Assembly: GCA_965208975.1 (NCBI GenBank)
Contig: CBDBQH010000003.1
Location: forward strand, 1,426,001-1,490,000
DNA: 64,000 nt
DNA from: G963663315 sp965208975
GTDB taxonomy: Bacteria > Pseudomonadota > Gammaproteobacteria > Arenicellales > Poriferihabitantaceae
Direction of reading: 5' to 3'
This document shows positions 46,587-54,554 of this stretch, one piece after another (the stretch's first letter is position 1; each line of letters begins with the position of its first letter). Position numbers and translations under genes: made by a program. Under the pieces are notes generated by a model, which saw only the letters and a program-made list of their open reading frames with translations, was not told where the DNA came from and did not search any database.

Positions 46587-47150
46587 ATGCGCCTGGAAGT
46601 CGAAGACATTCTCGCCGCCCGGGGAGTGACCTGGTTCGAGCTGCCACTGTGCGCCAGACTGTTGCTGGTCACCGATGGCACGGTCACGGAACTGCTGGAA
46701 GCGCTGACCGGCGAACCGCTCGCACTGGGGTTTCAAAATCAGTCTGTCGACCGCACTGAAAACCACCCCGCCATAACGCCGGATACTCATTCGTCCTGCC
46801 TGCATCGCCGGGTCACCCTGCGCGGCGAAAATACCGCTCAGGATTGGCTGTATGCGGAGTCAATCATCCTCCTTCAAAATCTCAACCCCGAGGCCCGGCA
46901 AATGATTGAACAACAGCAAATCCCCCTCGGAGCAATACTGCACCGGCAATTGCCCGACAATCACCGGGAAATTGTGGATTGCGGATATCGTAGTCACATC
47001 GCCGCCGCCGGCCATCTCAGTCTTGAGGCAGATCATATCTTTCTCTACCGGGTATACCGTATCCTGGTCCAAACAAGCCTGATCGCGGTCATTACAGAAT
47101 GGTTCCCGATTGACCGGATATCAGAAAACCTCGCTGCCAACCTTGACTGA
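46587..47150 (+). CDS. Chorismate-lyase-like protein (UbiC/DUF98 family)
   Basis: A 187-residue protein starting 12 bp after polA. LLLVTDGTVTELLEALTG, RRVTLRG, then WLYAESIILLQNL and IPLGAILHRQ, with ITEWFP near the end, follow the pattern of the chorismate pyruvate-lyase fold. UbiC makes 4-hydroxybenzoate for ubiquinone. The similarity is moderate and DUF98 members with unknown substrate look alike, so the reaction is not certain. Confidence 0.65.
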   Translation: MRLEVEDILAARGVTWFELPLCARLLLVTDGTVTELLEALTGEPLALGFQNQSVDRTENHPAITPDTHSSCLHRRVTLRGENTAQDWLYAESIILLQNLNPEARQMIEQQQIPLGAILHRQLPDNHREIVDCGYRSHIAAAGHLSLEADHIFLYRVYRILVQTSLIAVITEWFPIDRISENLAANLD

Positions 47151-47229
47151 ACCTCACGCTCACACATCACTTCCCCACTTCACCGCCGCGCCCCGCTTCG
47201 GACACTCAAGCGCCTAATCATCATTTGTA

Positions 47230-47260
47230 GAAAAACGGGCAGGAATGATTGGCGCTTTCC
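47230..47260 (+). pseudogene. Fossil of the hipA 3' end
   Basis: GAAAAACGGGCAGGAATGAT and the following bases match the last codons of hipA (54506-54534) at 27 of 29 positions. The remnant is 40 bp upstream of the DUF262 gene and in the same relative orientation. Confidence 0.6.
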
Positions 47261-47302
47261 CAGATGTGATATTCTCACTTGTCACTGAATCTGGATATAG
47301 CC

Positions 47303-49411
47303 ATGAAAGCTCTAGAAGCCAAATTACTGGATTTCCTGAAGAAGTCCACACAATTCAAAATTCCTGTTTATCAGCGCACCTATTCGTGGACTGAGCGCGA
47401 GTGTCGTCAGCTTTGGGATGACATTTTACGTGTCGGCAAAGATGACAATATATCTGCTCATTTTGTAGGTTCCATCGTCTACATCCAGGAAAGTCTTTAC
47501 CAGGTTTCCAGCCAGTCACCACTTCTTGTAATTGATGGCCAGCAGAGATTGACCACAGTTACGTTGATTCTGGAAGCTTTGGCACGACAACTGGAGAACG
47601 GCGATCCGGTGAGTGGATTCTCTGCCAGGAAGCTACGAAACTATTATCTGTGCAACGAATTAGAGGAAGGAGATCTCAGGTTCAAACTGTTACTTACCCA
47701 GACCGACAAGTCCAGCCTCCTGGCCCTGATTCAGCAGAAAGATTGGCCTGTGGACCATTCGCTGCGAATTGTCGAGAACTTTAATTTCTTCGGAAAACAG
47801 ATAAAAAATCTGGGAGATGACCTTTCGGCATTTTGCCGGGGCATTGACAAACTGATCATTGTGGATATATCGCTCAGTCGCGATCAGGACAATCCACAAC
47901 TCATCTTTGAGAGCATGAATTCAACTGGCCGCGAACTCAGTCAGGCCGATCTGATTCGCAATTTCATCCTGATGGGGTTAGAACCTGCCCGGCAGACCCG
48001 GTTGTATGAGGACTACTGGCGACCAATGGAACTGGCTTTCGGCCAAGAGGCTTACAGTTCACATTTTGATAGTTTCATGCGGCATTACCTGACATTGAAG
48101 ACAGGCGAGATACCCAATATTCGGGCGGTCTACGAAGCATTCAAGGCCCATGCGAACAAACCTGAAATTAAAGTGGATGGCATGGATGCGCTGGTTGCAG
48201 ATATTCATACTTTTGCTGGTTACTATTGCGCCATGGCCCTGGACAAGGAATCCAACGAGAGTCTGGCAAAATGTTTTCGCGACCTCCGCGAACTGAAGGT
48301 GGATGTCGCCTACCCGTTTTTGCTTGATCTCTACGACGATTTTGTAAGCAACCGATTGGACGAAGCAGACTTTACGGCTGCTGTTCGGCTGGTAGAGGCA
48401 TACGTATTTCGTCGCGCTGTGTGCAATATTCCTACAAACTCACAGAACAAGACCTTCGCCACATTCGGAAGAGCCCTGAAGAAGGACCGATATCTGGAAA
48501 GTATTCAGGCACATCTGCAAAAGCTGCCCTCTTATCGTCGTTTTCCGCCGGATGAAGAATTCAAGCGTGAATTTGTCATGCGCGATCTCTACAATTTTTC
48601 TCGCCGAAGCTACTGGTTACGCCGTCTTGAAAATCATGATCGCAAGGAACGTGTCCCCGTTGACGAATACACTATCGAGCACATACTTCCGCAAAATGAA
48701 GACTTGTCTCAGGCGTGGAGGAATGAACTTGGACCTGACTGGCAGCGTATTCGGGAGAACTGGTTGCATACTCTCGGGAATCTCACACTCACGGGATACA
48801 ACTCTGAATATGGTGACCGTCCATTCACGGAAAAGCGCGACATGAAAGGCGGGTTCCGTGAAAGTCCCCTGAAATTGAATAAATACCTGGGTGTCTGCGA
48901 AGTTTGGAATGAAGCGGCTATCCGGGAACGCGCAAACAGGCTTGCGTTGGTAGCCACAGAAGTATGGGCAGCGCCATCACTACCGGATGAACTGCTTGAA
49001 AATTACGCCAAAAGTGATGCAAAAGATTCAGACTATACGATGGATGATCACCCACAACTTGCGATGGGTTCACCTGCACACGCCCTGTTTGATGCTTTTC
49101 GCAAACAGGTTTTGGCGCTTAACCCGTCGTGTGTGACAGAAAAATTTCTCAAGCTCTACGTGGCTTATAAGGCCGAAACCAACTTTGTAGATGTCACGCC
49201 ACAGAAAAACCGCCTCAGATTGTCACTCAACATGGGGTTTCATGAATTGCACGACCCAAGGAATCTGGCTAAAGATACCACTAATATCGGTCGTTGGGGC
49301 AATGGAGATATTGAAGTGGGGTTCGACAATCTGGAAGATCTGCCTTATGTCATGGGCTTGGTACGGCAGGCTTTCGAAAAGCAAATGGGGAATACGGAAA
49401 CGGATATGTGA
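47303..49411 (+). CDS. GmrSD-like DUF262/DUF1524 protein with C-terminal DUF5655-like domain
   Basis: A 702-residue protein. The start is ATG 47303, because family members begin M-K-A at this point; a TTG at 47279 would add eight odd residues. Residues 1-240 are DUF262 (PVYQRTYSWTERE, DGQQRLTTVTLIL at D78, FESMNSTGRELSQADLIRNF). Residues 430-560 are the DUF1524 His-Me nuclease (TIEHILPQNE with H460, LGNLTLTGYNSEYGD). These are the two halves of GmrSD type IV enzymes, which cut modified phage DNA driven by nucleotide hydrolysis. The last 125 residues are a module shared with the next gene. It is followed by tail repeat A. Confidence 0.9.
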   Translation: MKALEAKLLDFLKKSTQFKIPVYQRTYSWTERECRQLWDDILRVGKDDNISAHFVGSIVYIQESLYQVSSQSPLLVIDGQQRLTTVTLILEALARQLENGDPVSGFSARKLRNYYLCNELEEGDLRFKLLLTQTDKSSLLALIQQKDWPVDHSLRIVENFNFFGKQIKNLGDDLSAFCRGIDKLIIVDISLSRDQDNPQLIFESMNSTGRELSQADLIRNFILMGLEPARQTRLYEDYWRPMELAFGQEAYSSHFDSFMRHYLTLKTGEIPNIRAVYEAFKAHANKPEIKVDGMDALVADIHTFAGYYCAMALDKESNESLAKCFRDLRELKVDVAYPFLLDLYDDFVSNRLDEADFTAAVRLVEAYVFRRAVCNIPTNSQNKTFATFGRALKKDRYLESIQAHLQKLPSYRRFPPDEEFKREFVMRDLYNFSRRSYWLRRLENHDRKERVPVDEYTIEHILPQNEDLSQAWRNELGPDWQRIRENWLHTLGNLTLTGYNSEYGDRPFTEKRDMKGGFRESPLKLNKYLGVCEVWNEAAIRERANRLALVATEVWAAPSLPDELLENYAKSDAKDSDYTMDDHPQLAMGSPAHALFDAFRKQVLALNPSCVTEKFLKLYVAYKAETNFVDVTPQKNRLRLSLNMGFHELHDPRNLAKDTTNIGRWGNGDIEVGFDNLEDLPYVMGLVRQAFEKQMGNTETDM

Positions 49412-49521
49412 GATTTGAAGAAAGTTCTATCGGAAGTCGTACACATGATGATGACTCGAACCGTCATCGTAGGGGACGGTCACCGTGCCGTCCCGCAACC
49501 GGACAGATTATTTGCTCTTAA
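49412..49521. repeat. Island tail repeat, copy A
   Basis: Starts right after the stop codon (GATTTGAAGAAAGTTCTATC...), contains a GTAGGGG palindrome (49468-49496) and ends near AACCGGACAGATTATTTGCT. Copies B (51285-51395) and C (52391-52501) are almost identical; a fragment (D) lies at 52852-52879. Confidence 0.95.
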
Positions 49522-49607
49522 CACAAAACTTTTACACCCTTTAGAAATCAGGTTATCTTATTCGGGTATAATGATTTCAATACCAAATTCCTATCACCAC
49601 ACTAAAT

Positions 49608-51284
49608 ATGACCTTATCAAGACCGGAGTACCTTGTGCAGGGAGAATCTGCCCGATTGTTTCCTGTCCTCTCCACAACTTCAAGGGAGGGCAGGGCAACT
49701 TCCATATTTCTTGCTTGTTTTTCGGCAGTTGACGAGTTTGGGAAAGAGCTTTTGAATTCAATCGGGAAAAGTATCGGTAAACGTACAAAATTCGACGCAT
49801 TTACGGAAATCGTTTTCGAATCTGGTCCAGAAAATCCGTCAGAACGTCCCGATGGTCTGCTTATTGTTCGGACGGGACCAAAAGAGTGGAAAGCGCTGGT
49901 TGAGTCCAAAATTGGTAGAAACGAATTATCGGCTGAACAGATTGAGCGTTACCGCATAATTGCAAAAGATCGTGCAATTGACTGTGTGATTACAGTTTCC
50001 AATCAATTTACGCCTTCACCTCAGCATCATCATCCCGTAGAAGCCGTTCGCAAGAGTAAATCCAAAATACCTGTGTATCACTGGTCCTGGATGTATGTAC
50101 TGACAACGGTTGATCTTTTGCTCAGTAATGAGGAGATTCAAGACGTTCATCAGGAACATATTTTGAAAGAGTTCCGCCGTTTTCTCAGTCATGAGAGTAC
50201 GGGTGTCCGAGGGTTTGAAATGATGCCGACTGAATGGGCGGAATTGAACAGGCTGATATCTGCGGGCGGCAAAGTTCTCCAGAAATCGGATGTGGCTGCT
50301 TCTGTACTTAGTGCCTGGCGCCAGGAAACCAGAGATCTTTCCTTGATCCTTTCACGCTATACCGAAACGCCGGTAATTGAAAAACTTCCACATAAACACA
50401 AAAAAGACATGGCTTTGCGGGTTAAGGACCAAATCAAGACTTTGTGTGAGGAAAAAATACTCAGATCCACGCTTTCCATTCCCGACGCGCCCGCTCCTCT
50501 GGAAATAGTCGCGGATTTACCGCGCAGGACAATAGATGTCGGGATGACTCTTCAGGCGCCTCAGGATAAAGTATCCCCGAAGGCACGCACGAATTGGCTT
50601 TTGCGACAGGTGAAGACAGACAAATTAAATGATCTTTACGTTCGTTTAAATTGGTCTCGTACTTCACAATCGACTACGGTCTCTTATATGGAATTGAGTC
50701 AAGACTCCGGGTTGGCAGATTCTTCGGCAAGCGGGAAAAGTTTACAGAGTTTCCATATCTTTTATGCAAAACGAATTGGCGCGCGATTTACACAGCGTTC
50801 AAAATTCATTACCGAACTTGAAAGTATTGTTCCAGAATTTTATCGGGAGATTGGTCAATATTTATCTGTATGGAGGCCAAAACCGCCAAGAATAAGGGAC
50901 GTGGCCACATGGACGATTAATGACCACTCCCAACTTGCGATAGGCTCACCTGCACGCGCCTTGTTTGATGATTTTCGGAATCAGGTACTTACACTTGACC
51001 CATGTGTGACAGAAGAATTTCTCAAGGCCTATGTCGCCTATAAGGCCGAAACCAACTTTGTAGATGTCGTGCCACAGAAAAACCGTCTCCGGTTATATCT
51101 CAACATGAATTTCCACGAACTGCACGACCCGAGAAATCTGGCCAGAGATGTCACCCGTATTGGTCACACGGGTAGTGGTGATGTTGAAGTGGGACTCCAC
51201 AATCAAGAAGAATTGCCCTATATCATGGGCTTGGTACGGCAGGCTTTCGAAAAGCATAAGGGGAATACGGAAACGGATATGTGA
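49608..51284 (+). CDS. PD-(D/E)XK nuclease-like protein with C-terminal DUF5655-like domain
   Basis: A 558-residue protein. The N-terminal region has a PD-(D/E)XK-like core: P81-D82 (ERPDGLLIVR), then E99-S-K101 (KALVESKIG) at the spacing expected for a nuclease of this fold, with IDCVITVSN after it. The middle is unrecognised. Residues 430-558 (HSQLAIGSPARALFDDF to the end) are the same module that ends the upstream DUF262 protein, with strong identity down to GNTETDM. It is followed by tail repeat B. I infer an anti-phage nuclease. Base identity of the module with its neighbour points to recent duplication. Confidence 0.75.
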   Translation: MTLSRPEYLVQGESARLFPVLSTTSREGRATSIFLACFSAVDEFGKELLNSIGKSIGKRTKFDAFTEIVFESGPENPSERPDGLLIVRTGPKEWKALVESKIGRNELSAEQIERYRIIAKDRAIDCVITVSNQFTPSPQHHHPVEAVRKSKSKIPVYHWSWMYVLTTVDLLLSNEEIQDVHQEHILKEFRRFLSHESTGVRGFEMMPTEWAELNRLISAGGKVLQKSDVAASVLSAWRQETRDLSLILSRYTETPVIEKLPHKHKKDMALRVKDQIKTLCEEKILRSTLSIPDAPAPLEIVADLPRRTIDVGMTLQAPQDKVSPKARTNWLLRQVKTDKLNDLYVRLNWSRTSQSTTVSYMELSQDSGLADSSASGKSLQSFHIFYAKRIGARFTQRSKFITELESIVPEFYREIGQYLSVWRPKPPRIRDVATWTINDHSQLAIGSPARALFDDFRNQVLTLDPCVTEEFLKAYVAYKAETNFVDVVPQKNRLRLYLNMNFHELHDPRNLARDVTRIGHTGSGDVEVGLHNQEELPYIMGLVRQAFEKHKGNTETDM

Positions 51285-51395
51285 GATTTGAAGAAAGTTC
51301 TATCGGAAGTCGTACACATGATGATGACTCGCAACCTTCATCGTAGGGGACGGTCACCGTGCCGTCCCGCAACCGGATAACTCATTTGCTCGCTA
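51285..51395. repeat. Island tail repeat, copy B
   Basis: Begins GATTTGAAGAAAGTTCTATC after the stop, with its palindrome at 51342-51370, and ends AACCGGATAACTCATTTGCT. It is followed by a 15-bp tandem duplication (51397-51426, unit AATTACCACTTACCG). Confidence 0.95.
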
Positions 51396-51396
51396 C

Positions 51397-51426
51397 AATT
51401 ACCACTTACCGAATTACCACTTACCG
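51397..51426. repeat. 15-bp tandem duplication
   Basis: AATTACCACTTACCG repeated twice, directly after tail repeat B. Confidence 0.9.
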
Positions 51427-51531
51427 AATTTGCGCTGACACTTTGTTCGTGTTAGACTGTTTCAAACTATATGAGGTACACTTAATATCATGTGCGGACC
51501 AAAACCCATTTTTATCTGAACTCGTCATTCC

Positions 51532-52122
51532 TTATACTTGGCGTATCGACTGATAGTGGCGGGTCAACCCAAGTTTGCGATACCTCTTGCATTCTTTCAT
51601 CATCGTGATGATATCCAAGCCGCATACTTTGCATTCTTCGCATGTATCTTTGTACATCTGGAGCACAGCGGCTTGCCCGTCCACGGAAATCGTTTTATAA
51701 CTTGGCAAATAGATACTATCTCCCTGTACACGAATATCATCAAGCAGGCCGTAAAATAAAACCACCTCCTTGAGTAATTTATCATCTATATGGTGCAGGG
51801 ATGAAATGTTTGACTGATAAATGTGAGTTTGGCTGTTACTCGTAACATGAGGGATGAAGTTCTTGTCGGAAAGTTTTTCTCTGAGAACTTTATCATCTGG
51901 TATTTTCTTTGAATGTCTTTCTAAATCGCGAGTATTATGGTCAATCTCAACAAACAGGGAGCGTAATGTGTTCTCCCTCTTTTTTCTCTGTATTTTACAA
52001 TTTTGGCAGATTTCATATATTCGGGATATGACCCACACAATAAGGGGCGTACCAATGCCAATGCCAATACCAATTTGAAGGAAATCGTTAGCGCTACTTA
52101 TCCAGTTGAGGACTGAGTTCAT
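51532..52122 (-). CDS. Small membrane-anchored hypothetical protein
   Basis: A 196-residue protein. The N-terminus has one membrane helix (about residues 14-34, including IGIGIGIGTPLIVWVIS), followed by a cytoplasmic-looking helical part with CxxC-like pairs (CQNCK, CEECKVC). No domain is recognised. It lies on the opposite strand from its neighbours, between tail repeat B and a truncated DUF5655-like copy, so it is an insert between direct repeats. The gene is AT-richer than the housekeeping genes, which suggests transfer. The ATG at 52122 is preceded by a TTG in frame. Confidence 0.65.
   Translation of the reverse strand: MNSVLNWISSANDFLQIGIGIGIGTPLIVWVISRIYEICQNCKIQRKKRENTLRSLFVEIDHNTRDLERHSKKIPDDKVLREKLSDKNFIPHVTSNSQTHIYQSNISSLHHIDDKLLKEVVLFYGLLDDIRVQGDSIYLPSYKTISVDGQAAVLQMYKDTCEECKVCGLDIITMMKECKRYRKLGLTRHYQSIRQV
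52053..52075. repeat. Hexanucleotide repeat within the membrane helix
   Basis: About four units of CCAATG/CCAATA encode the GIGIGIG part of the helix of the 196-residue protein. Gain or loss of a unit would keep the frame and change the helix length by two residues. Confidence 0.7.
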
Positions 52123-52207
52123 CAAAATATCTTGCTCAATTGTGTTGTCGGTTTTGAAACCGCTTCAACCAGTGAGGTGAGGTAATAGCGAATTATCTCA
52201 TAGTATC

Positions 52208-52390
52208 ATGAATTTCCACGCTGAACTGCACGACCCGAGAAATCTGGTCAGAGATGTCACCCGTATTGGTCACACGGGTAGTGGTGATGTTGAAGTGGGA
52301 CTCCACAATCAAGAAGAATTGCCCTATATCATGGGCTTGGTACGGCAGGCTTTCGAAAAGCATAAGGGGAATACGGAAACAGATATGTGA
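52208..52390 (+). pseudogene. Truncated DUF5655-like module, third copy
   Basis: A 60-codon frame that is nearly identical to the last 60 residues of the PD-(D/E)XK protein (ELHDPRNLVRDVTRIGHTGS... GNTETDM). It carries a 3-base insertion after the first few codons and lacks the upstream half of the module. No separate ribosome site is seen; it is probably a leftover of recombination, and is followed by tail repeat C. Confidence 0.85.
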
Positions 52391-52501
52391 GATTTGAAGA
52401 AAGTTCTATCGGAAGTCGTACACATGATGATGGCGCGCAACCTTCATCGTAGGGGACGGTCACCGTGCCGTCCCGCAACCGGATAACTCATTTGCTCTTA
52501 A
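52391..52501. repeat. Island tail repeat, copy C
   Basis: Same sequence as copies A and B with the palindrome at 52448-52476 and few changes (GATGGCGCGC where B has GATGACTCGC). Confidence 0.95.
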
Positions 52502-52851
52502 CAGCGAGCGAGCAGTAGTTTGCTAACATCTTACGAAGAATCCGGGTTTGATAGCGCGTTGTTTCCTTCAGGCGGACGGACTGCGCCTGAAGGTGATTCT
52601 GGCCGATAGTGTTTTGCAGTTAATTGATATCCAGACATTAAGAAACACTACTAAATACGGAAATATGTGAAAAGAATGGTTGTAAATAATAGCAAATTTA
52701 CCTTTCACGGCTGTGCAATATCTGGAAACGATATCGGATTACGAATCTGTCCAGAACACCAGTCCGGTGTACTACGCAAACCTGCCAAACATAGTCAGGG
52801 AAAGTCTGATCAATACAGGTTTTGTGCAGTTTCTTTCAAACAGGCGCTCTT

Positions 52852-52879
52852 AACCGGACAACTTATTTGTTCGCTACAC
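52852..52879. repeat. Island tail repeat, fragment D
   Basis: AACCGGACAACTTATTTGTT and CGCTACAC, matching the 3' edge of tail copy B at all but about four positions. It is located about 110 bp before hipB. Confidence 0.7.
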
Positions 52880-52927
52880 AGAAGAAATGAGGACATTTCA
52901 TGTTGTCCGGCTTGGAGGTCGTATATA

Positions 52928-52956
52928 TTGAACTTATCCGAAGAATCGTATATAAG
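52928..52956 (+). promoter_or_regulatory. Predicted hipBA promoter
   Basis: TTGAAC (52928-52933), 17-base spacer, TATAAG (52951-52956). The expected start of transcription, near 52963, falls inside the inverted repeat below. Confidence 0.6.
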
Positions 52957-52960
52957 GATT

Positions 52961-52980
52961 TTATACTAAAAACCGTATAA
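52961..52980. promoter_or_regulatory. Predicted HipB operator
   Basis: Perfect inverted repeat TTATAC-N8-GTATAA, 8 bp before hipB. E. coli HipB binds TATCC-N8-GGATA, so the same arm spacing in this place suggests autoregulation. A partial repeat GTATA-N9-TATAC overlaps at 52948-52966. Confidence 0.6.
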
Positions 52981-52988
52981 TCAGCGAG

Positions 52989-53237
52989 ATGATGGGAAAA
53001 GTCATACGCAGTAACAAAGATTTCGGCGCCGCAATCCGTCTGGAGCGCAGGGCCAGAAACTTACGGCAGGTTGATGTTGCCCGCAAGGCTTCTGTTCGAC
53101 AGGCCATGGTCTCCGAACTTGAAAATGGCGCAACAGCAGCAAAACTCGATACTTTGATTCGGGTGCTGGCCGCCCTGGACCTGGACTTGTCTGTCATCAC
53201 ACGTCGAAAAACCGGATTCGACCCCACTGAGTATTGA
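52989..53237 (+). CDS. hipB: HipB-type antitoxin, XRE-family regulator
   Basis: An 82-residue helix-turn-helix protein: FGAAIRLERRARNLRQVDVARKA then RQAMVSELENGATAAKLDTL split is the classical HTH. It neutralises HipA and represses the operon. Two ATG codons in tandem (52989, 52992) are possible starts. hipA begins in the hipB stop codon region, so translation is coupled. Confidence 0.9.
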   Translation: MMGKVIRSNKDFGAAIRLERRARNLRQVDVARKASVRQAMVSELENGATAAKLDTLIRVLAALDLDLSVITRRKTGFDPTEY

Positions 53238-54541
53238 TTGTGGGGCGCAAGCGTCAGCGCCGTATGCTGGATGTGTATATTGGTTCAAGTAAAGTAGGCC
53301 AATATTCCCGTGCCCCAAGCGGCGCCACCTCATTTCGTTATGATTCGGCCTGGTTGTCTTCTGAACAGGCATTTCCTGTTTCATTATCCATGCCATTATC
53401 TGACCGTAACTGGTCAGGGGATGCGGTAACCAGCTATTTTGACGGATTGTTGCCTGATGATCGTACTGTAAGAGAAAAAATCGCGCGTCGTGAGCGAGCC
53501 GAAAGCGCCAGCATCTTTGATCTTTTAGCGGTTATCGGACAGGACTGTGTAGGCGCCCTGCGTTTCGTTCCTGATGGACAGGCCCCTGGCGACCCGAAGA
53601 AAATGGAATACAGACCAGTCAGTGACCATGAAATCACCACGCGAATCTCCTCTTTAGCGGACAACCCTCTTGGCATGGTTCCTGATGAGAGCGGTTTTCG
53701 TATCTCAATTGCCGGAATGCAGGAAAAGACTGCTTTTCTTCGTGTCAACGAGCAGTGGCAGTTGCCGCTTGGGCCGACACCATCTTCTCATATCTTCAAG
53801 CCAGCGATGAAAGGAGGCCCGGACGGTGTCGACTTTTCTGATACCCCCTGGAATGAATGGCTTTGTCTGGCGCTGTGTCGTAACCTTGGTCTTGAAACGG
53901 CCGAAGCTGATGTATTGCTGTTTAACGGCAAGCCGGTGATTGTTGTTCAGCGTTTCGATCGAATCTGGAATAGTGGAGTGTTGTATCGGGTTCCGCAAGA
54001 GGATATTTGTCAGGCGTTGGGCATCCTTCCGGTACAAAAGTATCAAAGTGATGGCGGGCCGGGCATTGCCGACATTCTGCAACTTCTGAATGGAGCCATC
54101 GCTCCGCATGAAGACCGTCTGGTTTTTATGAAGGCACAGATTGTGTTCTGGCTACTGGCTGCCATTGACGGTCATGCCAAGAACTTCTCTGTATTTCTTG
54201 CACCAGGGGGTTACAGGCTGGCTCCGCTCTATGATGTGATGTCGGCGGAACCCTATCCGGAATTCCCTATCCAGAAAACCAGACTCGCGATGGCGGTAGG
54301 GGAGCGGGGATATTATCGCATCAACCAGATCCAGCTTCGACATTTTTACCAGACTGGCCGAAAGGCCGGGTTGCGTGAACAGGACATGGATAGACTGTTT
54401 TCAGACCTCATGAAGCAGATAGGGAGTGCGATTACAAGGGTAGCCGCCTTGGCTGCCGATGCCGGTATGCCGGAATCAACGTATGAGCCGATACTGACTG
54501 GTGTGGAAAAACGGGCAAGAATGATTGGCGCCTTTTCGTAG
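53234..54541 (+). CDS. hipA: HipA-type serine/threonine kinase toxin
   Basis: A 435-residue kinase close in layout to E. coli HipA. SIAGMQEKTAFL, HIFKPAM, VQRFDRIW, the catalytic loop AIDGHAKNFSVFL and the metal-binding YDVMSAEP are visible, and PQEDICQALGI with KYQSDGGPGIADI is characteristic. HipA phosphorylates glutamyl-tRNA synthetase and halts translation. The start is uncertain: TTG 53234 overlaps the hipB stop, GTG 53240 is in frame. No key residue appears lost, so the toxin looks functional. Confidence 0.92.
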   Translation: MIVGRKRQRRMLDVYIGSSKVGQYSRAPSGATSFRYDSAWLSSEQAFPVSLSMPLSDRNWSGDAVTSYFDGLLPDDRTVREKIARRERAESASIFDLLAVIGQDCVGALRFVPDGQAPGDPKKMEYRPVSDHEITTRISSLADNPLGMVPDESGFRISIAGMQEKTAFLRVNEQWQLPLGPTPSSHIFKPAMKGGPDGVDFSDTPWNEWLCLALCRNLGLETAEADVLLFNGKPVIVVQRFDRIWNSGVLYRVPQEDICQALGILPVQKYQSDGGPGIADILQLLNGAIAPHEDRLVFMKAQIVFWLLAAIDGHAKNFSVFLAPGGYRLAPLYDVMSAEPYPEFPIQKTRLAMAVGERGYYRINQIQLRHFYQTGRKAGLREQDMDRLFSDLMKQIGSAITRVAALAADAGMPESTYEPILTGVEKRARMIGAFS

Positions 54542-54554
54542 AGGGTTAATTTAA

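Larger units (their letters stand above)
52502..52988. other. Intergenic region before hipBA with a fourth tail fragment
   Basis: No convincing gene. A 100-codon frame (52667-52969) has no recognisable domain and covers the hipBA promoter, so I reject it. The region contains a tail fragment at 52852-52879 (AACCGGACAACTTATTTGTT then CGCTACAC) that matches the end of tail copy B, and the hipBA control region. Confidence 0.6.

Noticed and set aside
49415..49732. Frame over tail repeat A and the start of the nuclease gene
   Set aside because: It covers the repeat and overlaps the well-supported PD-(D/E)XK gene in another frame.
49412..52501. CRISPR array or integron cassettes
   Set aside because: The repeats are about 110 bp, far apart and not regularly spaced, and no cas, integrase or attC-like structure is visible.
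52667..52969. 100-codon frame before hipBA
   Set aside because: No recognisable domain; it runs over the hipBA promoter and the tail fragment.
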